In this document: piece by piece, positions 27,328-34,604 of the stretch
Layout: each line of letters opens with the position of its first letter
Numbering within the stretch: the first letter of the stretch is position 1
Assembly: GCA_019753285.1 (NCBI GenBank)
Contig: JAIELD010000071.1
Coordinates: 1 to 39,393, forward strand
Direction of reading: 5' to 3'
DNA: 39,393 nucleotides
Source: Beijerinckiaceae bacterium
GTDB lineage: Bacteria; Pseudomonadota; Alphaproteobacteria; Rhizobiales; Beijerinckiaceae
The notes under the pieces: model-generated
The model's input: only the letters and a program-made list of their open reading frames with translations
Told to the model about the DNA's origin: nothing
The model's database searches: none
Program-made: the position numbers and the translations under genes

Positions 27328-27843
27328 ATGTCCGAACGCACGCACAACATTATCGGAGCGCTGTCGCTTGCCATCGCCGACGAAATCTTGCGGACGGCGC
27401 AGAGCAAGGTGGCTTCGTCCGCGCCGGCAGCAGGCATCACTCTTCTCGCGCATGCGCCCGGGATGAGCATCGATCAGTTGCGCCATGTGATGGGGCTCTC
27501 GCACCCCGGCGCCGTGCGTCTGGTCGATCGGCTTGTCCGCGACGGGCTGGTGATGCGGAGCCGTTCGAAAACGGACGGACGCGCCGTGTCGCTCAAGCTG
27601 ACGTCGCAGGGCGAAATACTTTCGAACAGCATCCTGTCGTCGCGGCAGGGCGCATTGAAGGCCGCGATCGACCGGCTTGATCCAAACGATCGCGAAATCT
27701 TCGGCCGGATCGCCGAAACTGTGTTGCGTGGTATGGTGCGAGATGCCGATCATGGACTGGGAGTTTGCCGCTTGTGCGACCCCCAAAGCTGCACCGACTG
27801 TCCCGTCGACACCGAGATGCTTGAGCGTCAGACGCTAGCCTGA
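27328..27843 (+). CDS. MarR-family regulator with C-terminal four-cysteine cluster
   Basis: A 171-residue winged-helix regulator. The DNA-binding part includes SIDQLRHVMGLSHPGAVRLV, followed by the wing RSKTDGRAVSLKLT. Unusually, the C-terminus carries four cysteines spaced C-x2-C-x4-C-x2-C (147, 150, 155, 158), which could bind a metal or sense redox state. ATG 27328 is used; GTG 27322 is two codons upstream. The last codons (LERQTLA, stop) lie in a palindrome that is repeated just downstream. Likely targets are the neighbouring YHS and P19 genes; this is inference. Confidence 0.85.
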   Translation: MSERTHNIIGALSLAIADEILRTAQSKVASSAPAAGITLLAHAPGMSIDQLRHVMGLSHPGAVRLVDRLVRDGLVMRSRSKTDGRAVSLKLTSQGEILSNSILSSRQGALKAAIDRLDPNDREIFGRIAETVLRGMVRDADHGLGVCRLCDPQSCTDCPVDTEMLERQTLA

Positions 27844-27869
27844 CTGGGCAAGCTAGCGTCAGACGCTAG
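27825..27869. promoter_or_regulatory. Tandem palindromes at the 3' end of marR, candidate operators
   Basis: AGCGTC-A-GACGCT (27824-27836, inside the marR stop region) and CTAGCGTC-A-GACGCTAG (27853-27869) are perfect palindromes whose centres are 31 bp apart, three helical turns. They belong to a 31-bp tandem duplication, the second copy of which is interrupted by the IS element. Before that insertion they lay about 150-180 bp upstream of the P19 gene. Confidence 0.5.
27835..27853 (+). repeat. 19-bp direct repeat, left copy
   Basis: CTAGCCTGACTGGGCAAGC, identical to 28991-29009 on the far side of the IS element. It is part of a 31-bp tandem duplication that existed before the insertion rather than a target duplication in itself. 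Confidence 0.9.
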
Positions 27870-27882
27870 GGTCGAGACTCAA

Positions 27883-28287
27883 TCAGCGACCTGGCTGCCA
27901 TTCGGGATAGCGCGGTAAGTCAGCCTTATCCGTGAGCCACGGGACGTCTTGAGACGTCCAGATGTGCATGGTCGGCTTCAAACCCGGATCGTCGTCCAGC
28001 GTCGGCACGCGCAAAATGACATGCGGCTGCGCAAGGCGCTCGGCGACCAAGTGGGTGCCACATATGGAGCAGAAGTGGCGGAGCTTTCCCGGAGAGGACT
28101 CATAGGCACGCAGATTGTCGTGTCCACTCGTCCATCGGAAATGACCACGCATCACCCCAGCCGTCGTGGCGAAGGCACTCGCGTGAGCCTTACGACAGGT
28201 CGTGCAGTGGCAGTGCCCGATCGGCATATCGAGCTGGTCCACCTCGTAGGTCACCGTCTTACACAGACAACTACCTTTGAACGGCAT
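27883..28287 (-). CDS. GFA-family (CENP-V/GFA domain) zinc protein, IS passenger
   Basis: A 134-residue protein of the glutathione-dependent formaldehyde-activating enzyme family. Zinc-binding cysteines are seen in GSCLCKTV (7, 9), GHCHCTTCRK (26, 28, 31) and HFCSICGTHL (73, 76). Most members have no proven activity, so formaldehyde metabolism should not be assumed. GGAG lies 8 bases before ATG 28285-28287. The stop TGA (27883-27885) is part of the left inverted repeat of the IS element, showing that the gene now lies within the mobile unit. It looks intact. Confidence 0.85.
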   Translation of the reverse strand: MPFKGSCLCKTVTYEVDQLDMPIGHCHCTTCRKAHASAFATTAGVMRGHFRWTSGHDNLRAYESSPGKLRHFCSICGTHLVAERLAQPHVILRVPTLDDDPGLKPTMHIWTSQDVPWLTDKADLPRYPEWQPGR

Positions 28288-28321
28288 CAGTATTTCTCCC
28301 GCAATTAAGTCCACCGAACAA

Positions 28322-28923
28322 TTATAAGCAGAATGCCAGTGCGGTAGCGAGGGCGACGCCGGACAGGAAGTTAGCGGCAAGTTTGTCGTAACGGGTGGCG
28401 ACGCGTCGGAAATCTTTGAGTCGGCAGAAGGCGTTCTCGATGAGGTGCCTGCCCTCGGGCGCCGCCTTCACATCGGCGACGTTGCCCGGCGTCAGCATCA
28501 GTGCGTAGGGGCGACCAATGACATCCGTGAGCGCGTGTACTTTGGTGGTCTGCCCGCCTCGTGAGCGGCCAATCGCCTGCGCCCGAGCCCCCCTTTTCCT
28601 CCGAATGCGGAACGCTGAGCCTTGATGTAGGTGCTGTCGATGGCGGTGCTCTTGGTTACCGCGCCCGCGTCCACCAACGCATCCAAGAGCTTTAGCCGGA
28701 AGCCGCGCGCCGACCACCTATTGAACCGGTTGTAAATCGTCGTAGCCGGCCCGTAGTCGGCCGGGCAGTCGCCCCAGCGGCAGCCGCTCTTGAGCACATG
28801 GATGATGCCCGAGATCACGCGCCGATCATCTACCCGTCTCGCCCCGGGCTGGTTCTTCGGAAGGTGCGGTTCGATCGCGGCCCACGCTTCGTCGGACAAC
28901 CAGAACAATCCTGTCATATCCAC
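28322..28923 (-). pseudogene. IS5-family transposase, two frames, internally deleted
   Basis: The first frame (28923 to 28498) reads MDMTGLFWLSDEAWAAIEPH and on through RWGDCPADYGPATTIYNRF and the first catalytic Asp in AIDSTYIK. The second frame (down to 28322) continues RGARAQAIGRSRGGQTTKVH and ends RVATRYDKLAANFLSGVALA. They are joined by a -1 shift at A4G6 on the minus strand (28588-28597), preceded by AGGAGG-like bases, a typical programmed frameshift. In the second frame DVKAAPE runs straight into GRHLIENAFCRLK. The usual ~50 residues between, including the second catalytic Asp (DKGYD), are absent. Confidence 0.85.
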
Positions 28924-28990
28924 CTCCGTCGCGAATTCGGGGTGAATCAGAAAACTCGCCCTGGCTCAAGCTGCTGATTGAGTTTGAACC

Positions 28991-29009
28991 CTAGCCTGAC
29001 TGGGCAAGC
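28991..29009 (+). repeat. 19-bp direct repeat, right copy
   Basis: Identical to 27835-27853. Joined with 27856-27869 across the IS element it restores a second full copy of the 31-bp unit seen at 27825-27855. Confidence 0.9.
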
Positions 29010-29050
29010 AAAAGCGAAAGTATAGGAAGCGTAATAGTATCCAGCATACA

Positions 29051-29071
29051 TTAGAATTGTTACAATTATAA
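29051..29071 (+). promoter_or_regulatory. 21-bp AT-rich palindrome upstream of the P19 gene
   Basis: The core AATTGT-T-ACAATT (29055-29067) is a perfect palindrome, extended by TTA at 29051-29053 and TAA at 29069-29071 with one mismatched pair between. It lies 68 bp upstream of the P19 start in a strongly AT-rich stretch. It looks like a repressor or iron-regulator operator; the protein is not identified. Confidence 0.45.
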
Positions 29072-29138
29072 AAGATAATTATTGCATCGCGATGGTCGTT
29101 TATCTATTGCCTTAATGATGATTTGAGGAGGTAATATC

Positions 29139-29672
29139 ATGAGTCAAGGCCTTCTTGCGATATCGAACGTTCTTGCTGGATCATTGCTTTCATTGGTCGC
29201 GGTTTCCGGCGGCGTTGAGGCGCGCGAATATTATATCGGCGGTCCGGTCCACAAGAACGATTTCGAGATCGTCGCCAATTACCTGATCGGCGTCGAGATG
29301 GCGCCCATGTTGCCCAACATGCCGCACGGGGCGGATGTCATCCACGTCGAGGCCGACGTCCACGCGACCGCCGACAACACGCATGGGTTTCCGGACGGCG
29401 CGTGGATACCGTACCTGCCGATCGCCTACACGATTGAAAAGAAAGATAGTGCCTGGAAGGCAAATGGAACGTTGAAGGCGATGCTTGCCAAGGACGGCCC
29501 GCATTACGCCGACGATGTCAAGATGGACGGCCCGGGCGAGTACAAGATCACCTATCGCTTTGGAACGCCGGAAGGTCAGGTATTCTTCCGTCACGTCGAC
29601 AAGGAAACCGGCGTGCCGGAATGGTGGCAGCCCTTCAGCGAAGAGTTTTCGTTCAAGTATCCGCAGCCGTGA
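29139..29672 (+). CDS. P19/FetP-type periplasmic iron-transport-associated protein
   Basis: A 177-residue protein with a signal peptide (cleavage near residue 28), matching the P19/FetP family of periplasmic copper- and iron-binding proteins. The conserved blocks are EIVANYLIGVEMAPM, VIHVEADVHATADNTHGFPDG, WIPYLPIAYTIEK, KDGPHYADDV and FFRHVDKETGVPEWW. Candidate metal ligands are Glu53/Met54, His69, His75 and His122. P19 proteins normally serve an FTR1-type permease, but none is present here. GAGGAGGT (29125-29132) is a strong ribosome-binding site. The next gene follows after 3 bp. Confidence 0.85.
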   Translation: MSQGLLAISNVLAGSLLSLVAVSGGVEAREYYIGGPVHKNDFEIVANYLIGVEMAPMLPNMPHGADVIHVEADVHATADNTHGFPDGAWIPYLPIAYTIEKKDSAWKANGTLKAMLAKDGPHYADDVKMDGPGEYKITYRFGTPEGQVFFRHVDKETGVPEWWQPFSEEFSFKYPQP

Positions 29673-29675
29673 CAC

Positions 29676-30197
29676 ATGGCCGACCCCAGCATCTTCGACG
29701 CGCTACGCATTCCGGCTGATATACTGGTCATGCTGGACAACCGGCCCTACCATTTCGCCATGCAGCGCTGGCACTACGTCATCCGCCTGGCTCACATCGT
29801 TTCCATGGCGATGTTCTTTGGCGGCATCGTCATGCTTGACCTGCAGATGGTTGGCCTCCGAACGCGGCTTCCGCTCGACGACATGGTCGATGAATTCGTG
29901 CCGGCGCTCTACTGGAGCTTCGGGGTCGCGATCGTCACGGGCACCGCGCTGTTTTTCTACGATCCCGTGCATGTCGGCGCTCACGCGTATTTCACGCCGA
30001 AGCTGGTTTTGACGCTTCTGGGCCTCGTCAATGCGCGGTTGTACCATTGGCTTGGCTACGAGCGGCTGCGCCTTGCCGATGGGGCATTGCCGCTCCATAC
30101 GCGCATCGCAGGCTGGACGTCGCTTGCCATCTGGACCGGCGTTATGGCCTGCGCCGCCCTCAATGTCGAAGGCGTGCCGAAGGTGTACCTGCGCTGA
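29676..30197 (+). CDS. Four-helix membrane protein of unknown function, partner of P19 gene
   Basis: A 173-residue protein I do not recognise with certainty. About 30 polar residues precede four predicted helices (about 33-55, 75-96, 106-126, 144-165). Histidines lie in or near the helices (RWHYVIRLAH in helix 1, VGAHAYF before helix 3, LYHWLGY at the end of helix 3), giving a layout like small cytochrome- or CopD-like membrane proteins. It starts 3 bp after the P19 stop and is surely co-transcribed with it, so a role in metal transfer across the membrane is a reasonable guess. It ends 3 bp before the converging acetyltransferase gene. Confidence 0.75.
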   Translation: MADPSIFDALRIPADILVMLDNRPYHFAMQRWHYVIRLAHIVSMAMFFGGIVMLDLQMVGLRTRLPLDDMVDEFVPALYWSFGVAIVTGTALFFYDPVHVGAHAYFTPKLVLTLLGLVNARLYHWLGYERLRLADGALPLHTRIAGWTSLAIWTGVMACAALNVEGVPKVYLR

Positions 30198-30200
30198 CCG

Positions 30201-30722
30201 TCAGCCGGTGATCGCGGCCAATGCTTTCCAGAAGATGATCTTGTCCGCGCCGGCATCATAAAATTCACGAATGCGCGCTTCCTCGTGGAAACCGCAGCGC
30301 CGGTAGAACGCGCGCTGATAGGCGAAGTCGTCGATGCCCATGGTTTCGACGAGGAGGATGCGATCGCCCGCCGCCTTCCGTCTCCGTTCGATCTCGGTGA
30401 TCAGCGCGGCGCCGCAGCCTGCGCCCTGCCAATCCGGACGGATGCCGATAAAATAAAGATTGGCGGTGCCGGAAGTCATGCGTTCGGGGCCTATATAGGC
30501 GACACCCACCGTCGCGCCATTCTGACTGGCGATGAGCCAGTCATGGCCCGCGCCCGACGAACCGTCGAGGAAGCGGTCGACCAGGCTCGTGATCTCGCCG
30601 AATTCCTCAGGCCCAAACAATCCGACCGACGCGGCGACGGCGAGCAAGCCATCCCTGTCCGGCGGGGTGGCAAGCCGGATCGAAGGGGGCGACCCGCTGC
30701 GTCTTATGGGAACATGCGACAT
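30201..30722 (-). CDS. GNAT-family N-acetyltransferase
   Basis: A 173-residue GCN5-related acetyltransferase. The acetyl-CoA loop reads RPDWQGAGCGAAL, preceded by the strand TANLYFIGI, and the C-terminal YQRAFYRRCGFHEEARIREFY is the usual last motif. The substrate is unknown. Start at ATG 30720-30722 (MSHVPIRR); a frame to 30764 is possible. It converges on the membrane-protein gene. Confidence 0.85.
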   Translation of the reverse strand: MSHVPIRRSGSPPSIRLATPPDRDGLLAVAASVGLFGPEEFGEITSLVDRFLDGSSGAGHDWLIASQNGATVGVAYIGPERMTSGTANLYFIGIRPDWQGAGCGAALITEIERRRKAAGDRILLVETMGIDDFAYQRAFYRRCGFHEEARIREFYDAGADKIIFWKALAAITG

Positions 30723-30827
30723 GACGCCATCGTCTGCCCGGGCGGGCGACGATGCGCAATTCACTCTTTCGCGAGCGGCGTTTAGAGCAAGCTTTCAATT
30801 ATTGAGAGCGGGCGCGGGTGGCAATGA

Positions 30828-31703
30828 TCAGCCGGCCGATGGCGAGGCATGCGGCCCGCCGATCGGAGCGCGGTTTTTCCCGATGCCTTTTTCGGCCTTC
30901 TCGATCTGCTTCCAGCTGTTTTTCTGAGTGATCATCTGGCGCACATAGGAAACGTTGGCCTCCGCGTCGGCAAGCGAGAGATCGCGGCTCGCAACTTCCT
31001 CGGATTCCTTGAATTTGCCCTGCAATGCGAGAACGAGCGCAAGGTTGCCGCGCACGCGAGGATCGGTCTTGGGGGCGCCGGCGGCCTGCCGCAGCGTCTG
31101 CTCGGCGAGATCGAGCCGTTTCGAGAGCGCATAGGATAGGCCGAGATTGGACAGGATCGTCGGTTCGTTCGGTGCGATCTTGAGGGCGTCATGATAGAAA
31201 CGCTGCGCATCCTCATGCCGGCTCTGCTGATCGGCGATCGTGCCTTGCGCCGACAGGATGCGCCAGTCAGGGCGATCGGGCGTGTTGACGCTGGCGAGCA
31301 CAGTCGCGGCCTGGTCGAGGCGGCCTGCCTCGATCAACGCCTTGCCATAGGCGGCCTGCACTTCCGTATCCTTCTGGTTGGCGATGGACGCCGCCTCCAG
31401 CACGGCCACGGCCTGTGCGTGCTGGCCAAGCGCCCGGAGCACCTGCGCATAGCGCAGCGAAACGGCTTTTTCTCCCGGCTTTTTCGCATAACGCTCGCCA
31501 AGCTCGCTGGACTGGGCGCGAAGCTGGTCGGGCTGCGCCGTGCGCACCGACCCCGTGACGTCGTCCGCGCCGCGTCCGAGACAGCCGCCGAGCATGAACG
31601 ACACCGCCACGATGACGGAAACACGGGCCAATTCACTCGCCCATCGGCTCGCGCCGGCGCGGCGGAAACGGGCTGCGTCGGGAACGGAAGGGCGGCAGGG
31701 CAT
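30828..31703 (-). CDS. tadD: TadD pilus assembly lipoprotein (TPR protein)
   Basis: A 291-residue protein with a lipobox, LGGC (Cys41), then TPR-like helical repeats across about 60-260 (LRYAQVLRALGQHAQAVAVL, YGKALIEAGRLDQAATVL, NLGLSYALSKRLDLAEQTL). TadD is the outer-membrane-linked TPR lipoprotein of Tad pili. The start at 31701-31703 has GGAG upstream; ATG 31718 is an alternative. It faces tadC from the opposite strand about 4.2 kb away, with the accessory block between. A CtrA-like box lies in its promoter region. Confidence 0.88.
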   Translation of the reverse strand: MPCRPSVPDAARFRRAGASRWASELARVSVIVAVSFMLGGCLGRGADDVTGSVRTAQPDQLRAQSSELGERYAKKPGEKAVSLRYAQVLRALGQHAQAVAVLEAASIANQKDTEVQAAYGKALIEAGRLDQAATVLASVNTPDRPDWRILSAQGTIADQQSRHEDAQRFYHDALKIAPNEPTILSNLGLSYALSKRLDLAEQTLRQAAGAPKTDPRVRGNLALVLALQGKFKESEEVASRDLSLADAEANVSYVRQMITQKNSWKQIEKAEKGIGKNRAPIGGPHASPSAG

Positions 31704-31788
31704 GTACTGAAACTCCATATCGGCTATCGAACGCCACCGTAAAGGCTGGATATCCCTCGGCCTTCTGCCCTAGAGATAAACCGTTAAC

Positions 31789-31803
31789 CCTAATGCTTCG
31801 TTA
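31789..31803 (-). promoter_or_regulatory. CtrA-like box upstream of tadD
   Basis: Read on the minus strand: TTAA, 7 bases, TTAG, matching 7 of 8 positions of TTAA-N7-TTAA. It is 86 bp before the tadD start and 41 bp before the divergent aminopeptidase start, so it could serve either. Confidence 0.35.
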
Positions 31804-31844
31804 AATGCGCAGCCATCGCTTCCTCATCTTGTGAAAGAGCTTCC

Positions 31845-33254
31845 ATGACCGCCGCCGGCACGCTTCTGTCCTCCATTCTCGTTGCTGCCACAGGAACCGG
31901 ACGCCCCGTGCATTGCGTGACGTCGGACCAACTGCCAATCGCGATAAAAACCTTCTCTGCGACCGCAAGCGCGCATCTTGAAGCGATCGGCTTTCGACAC
32001 GAGGCCGGCAAGACCGCGATCCTGCCAGGCGCCGACGGCTCCATCGAGGCGGTGATCCTCTGCATCGGGAATGGCGAAAAAGCCGACCAGATGCTCGCCG
32101 GCAAACTGCCCGGCCTGTTGCCGCCTGGCCTTTATCGCTTCGCGGAGACAGGCGCGGATCCCGAAATCGCGACGCTCGCCTTTCTTCTCGGCGCCTACAA
32201 ATTCAACCGCTACAAATCGAAATCGGCTTCAGACGCCGGCATGCTGGAACTCGAGACCCCAGCAGGCGTCGACCGTCTGAAGCTCGGCGTCGTTGCCGAC
32301 GCCATCGCGCTGGGGCGAGACCTCATCAACACGCCGACATCCGATCTTGGCCCTGAGGCCTTCGCGGCCGCCGCGCTTGCGATCGCCAAGGACCATGGTG
32401 GCGAGGCGCGTCTCATCGTTGGTGACGATCTGCTGCTGCAGGGCTTTCCGATGGTGCATGCCGTTGGCCGCGCGGCTGGCGAAGCGCCCCGCCTCGTCGA
32501 TTTCACATGGGGCGATCCAAGCCACCCCAAGGTGACGCTGGTTGGCAAGAGCGTCTGCTTCGACACCGGCGGATTGAACATCAAGCCGGACGCCTCCATG
32601 CTGCTGATGAAGAAGGACATGGGCGGCGGGGCGATAACGCTGGCCATCGCCAGGATCGTCATGGAATTGCGTTTGCCGGTGCGGCTTCGCGTGATCCTGC
32701 CAATCGTCGAAAACGCGATTTCCGGCAACGCCTTCCGTCCGGGCGACGTTCTGATGAGCCGGCACGGCCTTAGCGTCGAGATCGGCAATACCGACGCCGA
32801 AGGCCGGCTGATTCTCGCAGATGCGCTGTCCCTCGCCGACGAGGAGAGCCCCGATCTGCTACTCGATTTCGCGACCTTGACCGGCGCGGCGCGTGTGGCG
32901 CTCGGGCCCGACCTGCCGCCGTTCTTCACCGATGACGAAACGCTCGCCGCCGATGTCGCCGAGGCAGGCGAAGCCACAGCCGATCCCGTCTGGCGGTTGC
33001 CGCTCTGGAGCGGCTACGACGCCATGCTCAATTCGAAGATCGCCGACCTCAACCACATCGGCGGCGGGCCTTTCGCAGGCTCGATCGTGGCGGCGCTCTT
33101 CCTGCGCCGCTTTGTGGGCAAGGCGAAGAGGTGGGGCCATTTCGACGCCTATGCCTGGAATCCGTCGACGAAACCCGGCCGGCCCGAGGGCGGCGAGGCG
33201 CAGCTTGTCCGCCTTGTGCATCGTCTGCTCGAGCAACGCTATGGTCGCGGCTGA
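31845..33254 (+). CDS. M17 leucyl aminopeptidase family protein
   Basis: A 469-residue dinuclear metal aminopeptidase that removes N-terminal residues from peptides in the cytoplasm. The metal- and substrate-binding lysine-aspartate block is GKSVCFDTGGLNIKP, and the signature NTDAEGRL is at 315-322. FATLTGAARVALG and PLWSGYD also fit. It is slightly shorter than E. coli PepA (503). It diverges from tadD and is followed on the same strand by marR-like and NlpC/P60 genes. Confidence 0.92.
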   Translation: MTAAGTLLSSILVAATGTGRPVHCVTSDQLPIAIKTFSATASAHLEAIGFRHEAGKTAILPGADGSIEAVILCIGNGEKADQMLAGKLPGLLPPGLYRFAETGADPEIATLAFLLGAYKFNRYKSKSASDAGMLELETPAGVDRLKLGVVADAIALGRDLINTPTSDLGPEAFAAAALAIAKDHGGEARLIVGDDLLLQGFPMVHAVGRAAGEAPRLVDFTWGDPSHPKVTLVGKSVCFDTGGLNIKPDASMLLMKKDMGGGAITLAIARIVMELRLPVRLRVILPIVENAISGNAFRPGDVLMSRHGLSVEIGNTDAEGRLILADALSLADEESPDLLLDFATLTGAARVALGPDLPPFFTDDETLAADVAEAGEATADPVWRLPLWSGYDAMLNSKIADLNHIGGGPFAGSIVAALFLRRFVGKAKRWGHFDAYAWNPSTKPGRPEGGEAQLVRLVHRLLEQRYGRG

Positions 33255-33352
33255 CATGACCTCGTCAAACGAAAAATTTCTTGCGATTCGCCGGCTCGGC
33301 AGGAATAATACGCATCCGAAACGAGTATTCTGTTGCGTAGCGAGTTGGGTAA

Positions 33353-33700
33353 ATGCCTTTTGCATTGAAACATTCGCAGGCTCTGCGTCTCTGGCATGAT
33401 GTCGGCCTCGGCATCGTGCGGTCTGGAGAGCCTGATTTGTCCTCGCGCCAGATCACCATTTTGCTGACCGTCTACATGGAGCCGCCGCCTCATACCGTCA
33501 GAGGCCTGGCGGCGAAGCTCAACGTGACGAAACCGGTGATCACACGGGCGCTCGATACGATGGGAAGCCTTGATTTGGTTTCGCGCCGCCGGGACGATAG
33601 CGACCGCCGCAATGTCGTCGTGCAGCGCACCGTGCAAGGCTCGCTCTATCTCGAGCGGTTCAGCGACCTCATCATCGAAAAGGCCCGCACCTTGCCCTGA
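33353..33700 (+). CDS. Small MarR-type winged-helix regulator
   Basis: A 115-residue protein, short for the MarR family, made mostly of the winged helix: TVRGLAAKLNVTKPVITRAL is the recognition region and RRRDDSDRRNVVV the wing. It lacks the long C-terminal dimerisation helix of typical MarR proteins. It lies 31 bp before the NlpC/P60 gene and 98 bp after the aminopeptidase gene. The effector is unknown. Confidence 0.8.
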   Translation: MPFALKHSQALRLWHDVGLGIVRSGEPDLSSRQITILLTVYMEPPPHTVRGLAAKLNVTKPVITRALDTMGSLDLVSRRRDDSDRRNVVVQRTVQGSLYLERFSDLIIEKARTLP

Positions 33701-33731
33701 TGGGCTGTCCTCTTTTGCGAAAAGTTCCGAA

Positions 33732-34604
33732 ATGTCCGCGCATTCGTCTCCCCGCCTTGATTCACGCCGCATTCCGGCGCGGCCCGATCTCGCCGCCGCG
33801 CATCTCGAAGGCGTCGTCGTTGCCGAGCGCTACGTCGCAGGCGTCAGGATGGAGGTGATGGCGCCTGTTCTGCCTTTGAAAAAGAGCGCCGGCTTCGACA
33901 AGTCACTGGAGACCGAGGCGCTTCGCGGCGAGTATTTCACCGTCTACGAAGCGGGCGATGAAGGCTGGGCCTGGGGACAGCTGGAGCGCGATGGTTATGT
34001 CGGCTGGCTACCTTCCGACGCGCTTGCAGCGCCGCGCGCCGCCCACACGCACAAGGTGAGTGCGATCAGGACGTTTACCTATCCCGGACCCAGCATGAAG
34101 CTGCCGGTCATGAACACCGTCTCGATTGGCAGCCGGCTTGCGATCGAAGAGATCAAGGATGGTTTTGCCCGTACGAGCGACGGAGCCTTTCTTTACGCCG
34201 ACCATCTCGCTGCGATCGACGAGTTCGAAGTCGATTTCGTCGCCGTGGCCGAGCGCTTTCTGCACACGCCCTATCTATGGGGAGGAAAAACCGGCTTCGG
34301 CATCGATTGCTCGGGCCTCGTGCAGATCGCGCTCGATGCGGCGGGCGTCACCGCGCCGCGCGATAGCGACATGCAGGCGGCGGAGCTTGGCGAACCGCTC
34401 GAGATTTTGCCAGGTTTTGCCAATCTCAGGCGCGGCGATCTCATTCGCTGGAAAGGTCATTGCGGCATCATGCTCGACGAGACGCGGCTCCTGCATGCCA
34501 ACGGACATCACATGATGGTCGCGATCGAGGAACTCAGCGTCGCCGTCGAACGCATCGCCGCCAAAAGCTTCGGCGCGGTGACAGCCATTGCGCGACTGCC
34601 TTAG
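33732..34604 (+). CDS. NlpC/P60 (C40) family hydrolase with SH3-like domains
   Basis: A 290-residue protein with two SH3b-like stretches (about 30-95 and 100-160) and a C-terminal NlpC/P60 cysteine peptidase domain. The catalytic residues are Cys193 (GIDCSGL), His243 (GHCGIML) and probably His255 (LHANGHH). Such enzymes cut peptidoglycan peptides, but no signal peptide is seen here, so a role in recycling of wall peptides in the cytoplasm is possible. The stop TAG overlaps the deoA stop TAA in TTAG. Confidence 0.88.
   Translation: MSAHSSPRLDSRRIPARPDLAAAHLEGVVVAERYVAGVRMEVMAPVLPLKKSAGFDKSLETEALRGEYFTVYEAGDEGWAWGQLERDGYVGWLPSDALAAPRAAHTHKVSAIRTFTYPGPSMKLPVMNTVSIGSRLAIEEIKDGFARTSDGAFLYADHLAAIDEFEVDFVAVAERFLHTPYLWGGKTGFGIDCSGLVQIALDAAGVTAPRDSDMQAAELGEPLEILPGFANLRRGDLIRWKGHCGIMLDETRLLHANGHHMMVAIEELSVAVERIAAKSFGAVTAIARLP

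Larger units (their letters stand above)
27866..28994 (-). mobile_element. IS5-family (IS427-like) element carrying a GFA-family gene
   Basis: Imperfect inverted repeats lie at 27870-27887 and 28973-28990 (15 of 18 positions agree; both inner ends read CTCAATCAGC or its complement), flanked by CTAG on each side (27866-27869, 28991-28994), a fitting target duplication. Between them lie a GFA-family gene and an IS5-type transposase, both on the minus strand. No copy of the inverted repeat is found next to the transposase stop at 28322, so the GFA gene lies inside the ends. The transposase has lost an internal segment, so the element is probably immobile on its own. Confidence 0.8.

Noticed and set aside
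28588..28597. Frame change in the transposase as a damaging mutation
   Set aside because: The change is -1 at an A4G6 run, the usual programmed frameshift site of this group. The real damage is the separate internal deletion.
27835..29009. The 19-bp direct repeats as the target duplication of the IS element
   Set aside because: They are explained by a 31-bp tandem duplication present before insertion; the inverted repeats are flanked by a simple CTAG.
34601..34604. Overlapping stop codons of the NlpC/P60 and deoA genes as a regulatory feature
   Set aside because: A TTAG overlap between convergent genes is common in compact genomes and nothing else points to regulation.
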